64,000 bases of DNA from Pyrocephalus nanus (Eukaryota; Chordata; Aves; Passeriformes; Tyrannidae). The translations under genes and the position numbers were made by a program. The notes beneath the pieces were generated by a model, which saw nothing but the letters and a program-made list of their open reading frames with translations, was not told the DNA's origin and searched no databases. Shown here one piece after another: positions 24,147 through 34,655 of this stretch (the first letter of the stretch is position 1; every line of letters starts with the position of its first letter). The stretch lies in assembly GCA_038380795.1 (NCBI GenBank), contig CM076268.1, positions 15,814,001-15,878,000 on the forward strand, in the 5' to 3' direction.

Positions 24147-25803
24147 GGGTGTTTAGGCAACACTTTGGATCAACTCTGCTTTTTAAGTGTTAATTGGATG
24201 CTGGATTGCTGACATAGGTGTGATCAGATTAGTTCCTTGGATGGAACTGCAGAAATGCTTGGGTCAGGATTTTATGCTTGTGATGGTTAATCTGTTATTT
24301 TGTCCTAATGCCAGTTTATTTATATTTCTTGAAGTGAAAACCGCAGCTAAGCTGCCAATGAACCCCTTAACTTAGCTTCACTGTGCACATGCAGCCCTTG
24401 CTCCAGTTTCAGAGAGCAACTCACTATGGATTTGAGTAGGGCTGTGTAGAGAAGGACAGCGTTGTCTGCAAGCCAGAAATCATGAAGTGGACAGGATAGG
24501 ATTACTGCAATAGTAAGAACAACTTTGTGCAGTAAATGCAGCTGCATGGCATGCTGGAGAATACAGTTTGATGCCTGCTTTTTCTAGAAGTCCCTTGGTA
24601 TGCTAACTAGGCACCTGAAACACCACATTACCTCTGTTTGGAATTTCAGTGTCTCATTTTCTGAATAAAAGCTACTTACAATCCCAGAATGCAGAAGCAC
24701 ACAGCAGTTGGATCTGCCACCCACTGTCAACATGCATAGTGAAGTATCATGCTGAATTCTTTGAAGAATTACCTTCCAGTTTTCTTAAATCAGGCACCCA
24801 ACACTAATTTCAATTTTACTCTCCTCATGCCCTAGATCCACTTCTGTAAGAGAAAGGCAAAACTTATCTCAAAGATTTTGTGAAGAAAACTGTTAATGAA
24901 GAGACAGATATCCTTGTAAGCCTCATACATGCATGAGAAAATTCAAACAGCTTTTCAAAAGGGATCTACCTAAACTGTGGTGAATAAAGTATAGGTAGAA
25001 GCTTCATGTAGAACAATAAGAAGCAGCAGCATGAATAGCTACTCAGTAAGCAAACACTGTTCTTCCTGTGCATTGAGTGAGGCAGAAATCCTGCAGGAAA
25101 CAAAGCGAGCCTGCTGGGGATGTGTGGTCTGTCCTGCTCCAGGCTGCAGTGATCAGGCTCAAAAGGGACCCTGCAACAGCCCTGTCTGCTTTATTTGATA
25201 TCCCTTTCCCACCCATACCTTAAATAAGCAAGCCACCCTGTTCTACTCTTTCCTCACTGGCCTCTGCTTTGCAGACCACATCATTATTTGAGAATTTCAG
25301 CCTCAGCCAGCACATCCCCCACCTCTGTCCTTTAAAATTTTCTACTGCAGGGAGTTCCCCACACCCCCTTTTTCACATTTTTTCCCTGTAGTCCCTCTCG
25401 TTACTGTATTGCTATTTTAGCCTTGGGTTGGCCCACTCTTTTCCCTGTCTGCAAGGCCAGCAGTTTCTCACGTTATCAGCCAGTGTTACCAGTGAAGAGT
25501 GAGGGCAGCTCCAGCCCAAAGTCCTGCTGTTGCCAGCACCACCGCAATTCCTGAGGAGCAGCACAGCCTGCACACAACGAGACACTCTGCAGCAGTGATG
25601 ACGTGGCTTTGGCTTTGTGGCAAACACCACATCTCCCTCACCAAAGGGTATAGTGGGGTTTGCAGTGAGGTGGAATACACTCCTCCTCTCACTGGTTCAT
25701 GGCACAAGAGCTGGTCCCTCTTCATCACCTGTTCTACAGGCAGGTAGGTCTATATTGAGCACCAAATCTTGAAACAGCCCTCGTGGTGACAGACTCCAGG
25801 GGC

Positions 25804-25831
25804 CATTGCTATGGGGTCATTGCTATGGGGT
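25804..25831. repeat. 14-bp tandem duplication
   Basis: CATTGCTATGGGGT occurs twice without interruption. Confidence 0.85.
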
Positions 25832-27537
25832 CTTTCCAGCTGATTCACTTTACCTTCCCAAGGCACCCAATCATTTAGTGTAAGCCACTGTTCACACCCT
25901 TGCAGAGATGATGTAAAAAACTAAAGGCTTTATCATAAAGGCTGTGCTGACCACCCAACCCAGTATCTCTATCACTGTCTAAGTTCACAAGGAGGAGCAC
26001 AGACCAGAGCAAGATGCTTCCTCATAAAATCCCAACATCTAAGGATTTGTAGCTAACCACCAGCTAATGGTTGTATCTCTGCATGTTATAACTCCTAACA
26101 ACTCTTTTACTCCATTAATTTCTCTAATTATTTATTTAAAATCACCTATCTGGCAGATGATAACACAGGGAGCAATCATTTTGTTTTCCTATGCTACACA
26201 TTATTATCATATTCTTTGCCTATCTTTACATAGAAAAAATAATTGTCTAATTATTCTTTATATTCAAACCATCCTATGTATTTGACCATCCTTATCAGCA
26301 CTCTGGTTTTCTTTGAGAGAGAAGAACTGAACTGCATCCAGTATTTAAGATGTGAGCACACCAAGAACATTTACATGCAAAACTATGTTATCTTATTTCT
26401 TTTATTAGTATTTTCCTAATAATTCCTGAATTCTGACTCCTTTTTCGTGGCTACTCAGCATTGAGGTTACATTTTTATGTTCTTGCCTGTTGAAGTTCCT
26501 GAAGAATACCAGGTAGTTCAGTCTCCATCACTATGTGTTAAAAGCTGAGACTGGTTTTTGTCATGTGCATTACCTTGACCCGTATGCTGTTCTTCAGAAG
26601 AACCTCCTGTCTTCATTAATTTAGTTTTTACTAAGTATCACCAGCAAACTTGACTTGGCAGCATCAATTATGGTATTGTAAGTAATTAATATGCTAAGTC
26701 TATAAACATATACTTAGAAGCAAATAGATTTTTTTTTTATAATAACAGTAAAAGTTCCCCAAAGATTAACAATGCTTATGACATGCATTTACCTTCTTCA
26801 GTTGAAGTTCGTTAATTTTGTCTGCATGAACAGTTCAAAGCCAGATTCCTAATCTTTAACAGGAAAGCTAGCAGAAAATGTTGTCTGAATAAAAAGTGCC
26901 AGAACTCTGTATTTTTTGTTGTTTCCATCCTCAAACATTTCCCTGGATCTTTCTCTCTCTCTCATATATTTTTTTGTAAAATTACCTTCTTATTTTTTTA
27001 CTTCCCATCTGTTCCTGTTTACATTTTTATCTTGGATTTTTTTTCTTCACTGCAGTGTCCTTTTTTTGTTTATTCTGCTTCATGAGTTTCCATCTTTTTT
27101 TTTTTTTGCTTGTTTTGTAGGATCCTCTCCAGTTCTGTGTTTTTCCATTATTTTCATTACAACCATTCCATCATTTAATGGTTATTATTTTTATTGCCGT
27201 ACTGAATCAATAAACATTCCTGTAAGCCATGGTGGATCTGACAAAAAGCTGGCTGAACACTTGGCCTAAGTCAGTGATAAAACATAATAGGGAAAAATAG
27301 TGGGTGTGGAACTGCAAAGTAACAGCAGAAGAGTTAAGGGGAGTGAGCTGAGCCCATGGTATATCAGTTGCTCTGCTGATTGGAGATGGTACCTTGTTTG
27401 AAAGGCAACATGGAAATTTAAGGATTTGTAGACTTTCCACCAGTATATAAGGGGGGAAAAAGTACTTGCAGAAAATTAGCTACTGAATAAATAAAAAAAA
27501 TCATAGGAGAAATGGAGAGCAATAGTTGATGGGTGTG

Positions 27538-27587
27538 ACAGCAGGCAGTGGTGAAGCACAGCAGGCAGTGGTGAGGCACAGCAGGTC
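27538..27587. repeat. 20-bp tandem repeat, 2.5 copies
   Basis: Unit ACAGCAGGCAGTGGTGARGC is present twice (27538 and 27558) with a partial third copy. One A/G difference separates the full copies. Confidence 0.88.
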
Positions 27588-28201
27588 GAATCAGTGATGG
27601 TTGGTCTATGTCTGATACTGTGAGAAAGGAGGAAGACAACAGGATGCTCAGACTATGACTTTCCTTCTCCACATCCATGATACTTCTGCTCCATTTCTCC
27701 AGCCCTGGAAATACCACCTAGCAACTCTAACCAGTAAAAATTCTCATGTATTTTCACAGGAGCAATGTTATGTTTCACAAAACAAGAAAAAATTATTTAG
27801 TAAAGTAAGAATTTGTGCTTCAGAAGTGTGACTCTTGGACAGGGCAAAGCCAACGTACCAGTTTGGAGTCATTCCCACCTAGACCCCATTTACTCTGGTA
27901 TAACTGGGGAAAAGGGACACACATGTTACTCCTTGGAGATGTGTTCACAGCTGCCTCTAGAACTTATTAGGGAAATTGGATGTTGTCCCCTGATATTAAT
28001 TCTGCCCTCAAACCTGGAAAACAGACTTTTTAATTACAACTAATGTTATCTCCTTATCCTGGTTACTTTGTCATCCAGCTACTAAGGCCTCTGGACTTTC
28101 TCAGGAGGACTATAGCTTACTTCTTCCATTTTTACCCCCAACATAATGATTTCACTTCCAAGTTTCGACTACTGCTTTCAGTGTAATTGTTAAAAAAATA
28201 C

Positions 28202-28267
28202 AAAAAAAAAAAAAAAAAAAAAAAAAAGAGAGAGAGAAAGAGAAGGAAGAAAAAGGGAGAAAGGAAA
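28202..28267. repeat. Poly(A) then GA-rich pure purine tract
   Basis: Twenty-six A residues are followed by GAGAGAGAAAGAGAAGG-type sequence, giving 66 uninterrupted purines. No SINE or LINE body is recognisable just upstream, so it is called simple repeat rather than a retroposon tail. Length is likely to vary between individuals and assemblies. Confidence 0.9.
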
Positions 28268-29034
28268 TTGAGGGTCTGAAGATAGCAGATGGAAAACAAG
28301 CACAGACCACTAGGAACAATGTGAAAACAGGGTCAACAGGAAAGTAAATGTAGCCTGAATATTAAATATTATCCGAGTGGTTTAGAGCTGTGTCCCCTCC
28401 CAAACTCTTGTGCACTCCCAGGCCTCCTTGCTGGCAGAGTGAGGTCAGAAGCAGAAAACACTGTGTAAGGCCTGCTCTGCTCAGCAGTAACAAGAACGTC
28501 TCTGTATTATCAACACTGTTTTCAGCACAAATCCAAAACACAGACCCATACCAGACACCGTGAAGAAAATTAACTCTATTCCAGCCAAAACCAACATGCT
28601 AGAGGGTGAAAAGGCAGTGAAAATTCAGGATTACAGAAACATTATTACCACAGACAAAGCATTGCTCATAGCAGTGTATTTTTGAGTTGCCAGTGTGATT
28701 CACAATCTCAGCCCTACACATCCCCGAGACAAGAAAAGGCACCTTTGCAGGCTGGCTGGCCTATACTGATATTTACCATTCCCCTTAACCTGTTTCAAAA
28801 CTGCAAGAACCATTTTTCCTTCACTCTGGAGCAGTTTGTAGTGCATTTCTCAGTCTGCCAGCTAAATTCTCCAGAACTCGGTCTTGCTTCCTTCTCTGAC
28901 TTTGATGGGAGAGGAAGAGCAGAAGTAAAGGAAGACACCAAGAAAATACAGCATAGCAGCAACAGGCATATCAGGTGTTGGAGACATGCCACATTGAACT
29001 CTGAACATCTGATAAGCCAAGGAGCAGCTGAGGT

Positions 29035-29140
29035 AAGTATGCTAATTCTTGTAACAGCCCTGCAGGGAAAGAAGAAAATGAGGTCTGAGGATGGTGATGT
29101 GATATATGGGGCAGCCAGGTTGAGGTTGCTTCCAGCTTCA
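29035..29140 (-). repeat. Possible MIR-like relic
   Basis: CTAATTCTTGTAACAGCCCTGCAGGG, then AAAATGAGGTCTGAGG, resembles the antisense MIR order (TTACAACAACCCTGTGAGG, then ATGAGGAAACTGAGG). Divergence is high and the match is short. Confidence 0.35.
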
Positions 29141-32100
29141 GAAGCAGAGGGAGTAAGCATCCTTTTGGAAGGCTAAAAACCTAGTTACAACACAACCTGT
29201 GGATAGAAGGTTCATCTCATTCCTTATCCAAGAAGGTGAAGTCAACCTTCTTCAAAAAATAAATTATTTTTATTATTATATACACTTCTTCAAAGAATAA
29301 ATAATAGGAAACCTCAGCCCATGTAAGGTGGAGGGCCATCTTCACAGCAGTAACAGGTTTTCTTACCTTGGCTGGGGGAACCAGGTTTTCAAGTGCTTTG
29401 GTATTTGTACTCAAAATTAAAAACAAACAAAACAAAACCAAAGCCAAAAAAAAATCAGAACCTCCTTGATATACAGGAAAAATAAGTGAAACAAAATCCT
29501 ACATTCATTAAGGATTCCCTAATCCCTCTAAAGAGATCTGTGTATCCAGTCCAGAGCAGCAGAAGCACTAAAGATGGAAGATCAATATAAAACAGTCAGT
29601 TCTTGTGAGCAGCGATTTTGGCATTAAAAGCTCAGAAATTGCTGCGGGAAAATTAACCTCTACACAGTGTTCTGTAATGGGAAATTTAAAAAAAAAAAAA
29701 AATAGTCTGAGCATGCTGCCTGAAAAATTACAAGACTATAACATTAAATATGAAAGCAAATAAAATTCAAAGCAATCAAAAGTGCCTACATGTTTTTCCT
29801 TCATAGCAGCAATGAGAAATCACATCTCTTGAGTATATAACTGATTTAGAACATAATTCTACAGAAGCTTCCAGGAGTGTAGAAGCTGACTCATGCACGT
29901 AAAAGCTTGCAAGAGTTGCATGTTCAGCAGTGCCGGTAACAAACTCAGTGCATGATAATGAAGACTTCAAACCAATTGCGCAGTAGAACAGGTTATTTTG
30001 GTATCCCTAACACCTATTCTATTTTGGTGTGCTGCCAACAATGGAGTTGCAACACCTTTCTGAAGCTGACTGTGATACCTACATTGCTTTCAGCTAGAGG
30101 AGGGTAATGTCCCTTTGTTTAAAAATAGCTGAAACAATGGAAAACCACCATCCTCAGAAGATGTCTTGGGAGAAAATGGACAGGAATGCTGTCTGGGGCT
30201 TTCCAAGGATCTGTTAAAGGTGGGAGTGATAAAAGACCGGTTTAAATAGCAAGATGATTGAGATTAAAAACAGAAATACCCAAGGAGCACTCCAAGAGAA
30301 CAGCAAAGCCATTACACAGGGCTGTCTCTGCATTTTTTCTGATACTTTCTTTTTGCATAGTCTTCCAAAGAGAGACAGAAAAATAGCATGGTTGCTATGA
30401 AACTGCTTCCTGCTGTTTAGCTACTCTCTATCTACAGGATGCAAGAACAGGATGGCACCAGAAAAAAAACAGCCACTTCCATCCCCACTGTCTTCTGAGA
30501 GCGACAACCTGCAATACCCTAACTCTAAGGAAGCTGTAGGAAAGGGTGAGGCTGTTTGCAAGAAAAAAACCTTTGAGTTGCTCTTATAATTTAGCAGGGG
30601 GAAAACTATAGATGCTTGCAAAAAGAAGTCACTTAGGCATTATGGTCTGAAGAAATTAAACTAAGAGCTGGTTATTTCAAAGTAGGAATTAACCAATTTC
30701 AAAGGTTTCCTGGATAACAAAACTCATTCCATGATGACATTGACTGCTGGAAAGCAACAGTAACCATCCAGCCATGCAGAAAAACAAGTGTCATCACTTA
30801 TGGGTGGAAACAGGTACACAGACCATCATGGTGGCCTATATTCTGTGGAACAATTTCTCCAGAAAAAAAAGGAAAGTCAAAAAATAGCTTTGGCCAGCTT
30901 GAAACTTGCTAGATATTCGCAACAAATGGGATATACAGCTACACTAACCAGAAAATACCAGCATTTCTCTGCCCCGTGAGTAACACACAGATAACCAGAG
31001 GGTCAAGAGCAGACCTGTGCCATGACACAAGAGCCCATTTCTTTAAGTGCAATTCTTTAAGTTGCCTTGCAAGACTATTTCAGGCGATTCAATACTACAG
31101 TTCAAATTAATGGTTTTGGAGAGAAACAAAATAAGAGAGATTCATTTGTGAAACCTCCTGCTCTTTGTGTTTTTTGCAGTGCTGCAAAATATATTGCCAG
31201 AAGGGAGGACTGCTCACCAGATTCTTTTTAAAGGCATCTGTCAGTCTGAGTGAGCCAAGGTGGGAGTAGGAAAGGGAAAGCTCTCTCCAAACAGGTGGGC
31301 AGGGGACAAACAAGATTTTACCCTGGGTAGATTCAGATTCAGTGAAGATACTACAGGTTAATTGACAGCAGACCAGTTTATTGCTGCATGTAGGGCTTGG
31401 ATTTGTAGTTTAACAGATCACAAGAACTATGGAACTATGAATGGAAAGCAGCTAGTACTGAAGAAGATGAAAGTCAGTCATTGGAAGAAAAAAACAATGG
31501 AAATGTTAATACCTCTGTGAAAAGCCATAAAAATGAGCACTCTATGAAATGGGCTACACAAACACAGCTTTTAACATGATTCAATACCAAGATTTTCTGA
31601 AGTGAAAGGAATTTTTCCTCTTGCATTTCCTGAGTCTTTGTATTTCATCCTATAATCTGAGTTCACTACCAGAAGAAAACCCTACCTTGATTGCCCTTCA
31701 CTCACCTACACTTCACTAAGTGTAATATTTTAATTCCTGTTATTTCCAGATTAAAGCTTCCTGTTCTTAGAAGATTGTCTGAAATTCTCCTATTATCACC
31801 AAAAAATTATTGAGCAGAATTTGTGATCTCAAGCTCCTGCCTTGAAGAAAAGCAGGTGCTTCATGACCATGGTAGCTAGAACTCCAACAAGCGGAAAGAG
31901 CAAAAGAGACAAAACTGCCTTGTAGTTAAGACCCATAGAAAAACAAAACGGCTATTAAGTGAGGTGATTGGAGAAAGAAGGGATGAACTATTAGTCCAAT
32001 TTTTTTTAATACTCAATAACTTCTGTTACCACTCTGAAACAGAAGGCCTCAGTACCTGTACTGCCTGCCTGGTTCTCTGTTCAAAATCGACTGCCACGGT

Positions 32101-32709
32101 GGACTATCTAAATGCAATTCTCTCAGTTTATTTCTTAAGTAGGAATCTCAAAGTAAGCAAAGCAACAGTAATGCCAACTCTCTCCTGCAACCACAGCTGA
32201 CCTCTTTGGTGTAATGGTCCCCTTTCACCCTCTTTGCACCTTTCCACTGGAGAAGAACCAAGAAGTGTCTGATCAAGCCCCAGGCAGACACAGTTCATTC
32301 ACCTAAAAGACCCTCCAGCAGAGGATTTTCCCAGGGATGTGAGCCAAGCCAGTGAAAATACACGACCTTTACTGTCTAGACCCACAGACATTACAGTACC
32401 TGTTGGTCTTTATCACTTACACAACAAAATCTATGGCTGGGAAGTCTCCTGAATTTTGCAGTTGGTTTGTTTCTGATCATCTGTTTTGCAACCACCAAGT
32501 GGTACTTGGTGCCTTGTAGTCAGCTGCTTGCTTGCTTGCTTCATTAGTCTGTTGGTCCACAAAGTCAGACATCCAGTGAGAGGAGATGGGAATAAAAACC
32601 TGCCAGAACGTCACCTTCCCTCCTGTCTTCCTTTGGATGCACAGCAGAAGCATACAAAGCAGACCAGGACTGGCCAGTGAGTGCAGCCATGCCCACAGTG
32701 TTACACGAA

Positions 32710-32865
32710 CTTGAGGTTCAGCAGTGCTCAGAGCTCTAGGAAGCATTAGTCATTTGTATTGCAGTGGTGGCAAATGGAACCTCAGAGAGATTAAAGAGAG
32801 TAAATGACCTGCTCACAGTCAGAGAAGTGACATCTTGCAAAGCTAACATGTAAATCCAAACCATC
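32710..32865 (-). repeat. MIR-like SINE relic, antisense
   Basis: The sequence GGCAAATGGAACCTCAGAGA, then TTAAAGAGAGTAAATGACC, TGCTCACAGTCAGAGAAGTG and TGTAAATCCAAACC, follows the reverse-complement MIR consensus (ATGAGGAAACTGAGGCACAGAGAGGTTAAGTGACTTGCCCAAGGTCACACAGC and so on). The upstream part (CAGTGCTCAGAGCTCTAGGAAG) fits its 3' side. Confidence 0.65.
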
Positions 32866-32999
32866 AATATACCAGTTTAACACATAATAACCAGGTCACT
32901 CACTTCTTCAGTTTTTTCAAGAGTTTGTCCCTGAGAGCCGGTGTAGACCTGTAAAAGTTTTCCCCCATTTTTTCCAGTGTCCTTCAATCTTTTCCAGTC

Positions 33000-33290
33000 T
33001 GGTGCAGAGGGGCTATGGTCAGACTATTCTGAGGGCTCGAAGGTGCACGTAGCTGGGTGTGCAAGATGCAAGTTGAACTCTGGGTGGTGGGAGTCCGAGA
33101 CAAGAGGCTGTGAAATGCCTCCCTTTGCATAACAAAGGGCCCGGGGACCTGTGGCGCCGGCCAGGGGAGCGGACACTGGGATACCGGAGGAACCGATGGC
33201 TTCAGACTTTTCACGCGCACAGACTGTAAGGACATAAAAACCCCAGGGCTTCTTTGTTCAGGGGTCCTCCTCGGAAGGTCAGTCTTGAGC
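33000..33290 (+). promoter_or_regulatory. CpG-rich, TATA-bearing segment with SOX-OCT composite motif
   Basis: A compact CpG cluster (CTCGAAGG, CACGTAG, GGCGCCGGCC, ACCGGAGG, CACGCGCAC) stands out from AT-rich surroundings. It contains CCCTTTGCATAACAAAGGG (33121-33139), whose reverse complement includes CTTTGTTATGCAAAG, one base from the SOX-OCT composite consensus. About 100 bp downstream is CATAAAAA (33233-33240), which could serve as a TATA box. The arrangement resembles an LTR U3 region or an orphan promoter. No flanking LTR ends, retroviral genes or target-site duplication were identified, and no transcript can be drawn from sequence alone. Confidence 0.4.
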
Positions 33291-33679
33291 TGTTATTCTT
33301 TTGTTGAGGTTTAAGATCAAAACGCTGAAAATGTGATTAAAGCATTTAACTGACAGTTATCAAAAGTAAATAAATCAAAGATCATGGAGACATATTTGGC
33401 AAAGAGTAGGAGGAAACCATGCAGAATTTTGCTTTAAAGAGCATAGTCATGCTGAAGAACAAGTTCAGACTAGTTTGGAGAGACAGTAACAAGGAAATTA
33501 TGTTCACCTTGATTTATTCTGAACGAGGTCAGGGAGTGATTTCTCGTTTTTCATGAAAGTGGTAAGTGTTCTACTCTAACTGATACTAGCAGAATTTTCA
33601 CAGCTCAACTGCTTAATGCAGAGCCACAGAGACAAAATGCTGCAGGAATGTCCAGACATCACATAACTCTAGATATGCT

Positions 33680-34260
33680 GAGGGCTCATTCTGCCCTGAC
33701 CGTGGCAGCAGAGGTCAGACAGGAGAGGGACGGTGGTTTGAAGTGGTTTGAACCGCAAACACCAAATATAGAGAGTAATAACGCTCTGCCGACATGAGCG
33801 CAATCATCTGCCTACTCTGTCCTCTCACAGGGGGGAAGAAGAGGGGACGGTGCAGGAGACATCCGAGCCCTGTTGGAAGGGATTTCTCACCTCCCTAAAC
33901 ACTGCACGTTGCCAGTGTCATTCCTGTCAACACTTTGCTTCCCGCGGTTCCTCTCCTCTCAGGATTTCGTTATTACTGATCTGGTGACGCCTGGGGCTCT
34001 CTATCTTCAGGCAGAGCGGGTAGGGAAGGGAAAGGAGCGAGCTGAGCTGCTGGCCCGTGGGTGCCAGGCTTCATCTCTGGTCCTGGTGGTCCCTCTAGAG
34101 GTAAAACAGCAGCGCTGTTTCCAAATCTGCTTATCCTCATATATCCCTGCCGAGTCGGCAAACAAGGAAAAGAGTGTGAGTTCTGAGAAGCTGGCACGTA
34201 GGTCTCATGCTCAGATTCAGATGCTACAAATTACCAGGTTGTAGTACGTACCCATCGAGT
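33680..34260. other. Second CpG-enriched patch, function unknown
   Basis: CpG frequency is again above the local background (for example around AACGCTCTGCCGACATGAGCG, CCCGCGGTTCC, GCAGAGCGGG and GGAGCGAGC). A candidate acceptor CCTCTCACAG|GG lies near 33831. A 123-codon plus-strand frame (33873-34244) has no recognisable domain. It may belong with the promoter-like segment at 33.0-33.3 kb as an unannotated non-coding transcription unit, or may be an old GC-rich repeat. Confidence 0.3.
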
Positions 34261-34602
34261 TGCACCAACTTAACATACTCATCAGCTGAGGATGGGCTCT
34301 GCTGCTGCATTCAGTTCTGCCTTACCCCCAGCTCCCTAAACCGCAAGGCTGAAGACTTCAGTATACTAAGAATGATAATGCCTGATGGGTTATCTTTTCC
34401 CATACGTTCATCCCTTTCCCCTGCAGCATTCACGTTTTCATTTTCAGACACTAAAGGGAAAACTAAAAAAATAAAAACATTTAAATGAGGACTGTTATGT
34501 GAATAAATAAAATGACATTATTGATGTTTATTGACTTTTTTATACTCTCCAACTTAGGTTCAATTACACTCAGGAAAAATATCCAAGTGTTACTAATGAA
34601 AA

Positions 34603-34655
34603 ACACATACATGTGTGCACATATATATATATACACACAAATATATATATAAAAG
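34603..34655. repeat. (AC)n/(AT)n compound microsatellite
   Basis: ACACATACATGTGTGCAC runs into alternating AT, then ACACACAA, then AT again. This is alternating purine-pyrimidine throughout, apart from small breaks. Confidence 0.85.

Larger units (their letters stand above)
23021..32705. other. Intergenic, no gene seen
   Basis: Mostly AT-rich DNA. A more GC-rich patch at about 25080-25860 lacks strong CpG density and has no recognisable exons. Small features listed separately are a 20-bp duplication at 27538, a purine tract at 28202, a possible MIR at 29035 and a 14-bp duplication at 25804-25831. Open frames of 138 and 164 codons (23524-23940 minus, 28682-29176 plus) carry no domain I recognise. 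Confidence 0.5.

Noticed and set aside
25080..25860. GC-richer segment considered as an exon cluster or LTR
   Set aside because: No strong CpG enrichment, no continuous domain-bearing frame, no LTR ends or TATA/poly(A) pair that I could identify.
28682..29176. 164-codon plus-strand ORF
   Set aside because: No domain or homologue recognised, its minus strand is also open, and it overlaps a possible MIR relic. Likely chance.
33873..34244. 123-codon plus-strand ORF in the CpG-rich patch
   Set aside because: No similarity recognised, and the frame crosses low-complexity GC-rich sequence. Kept only as part of the patch.
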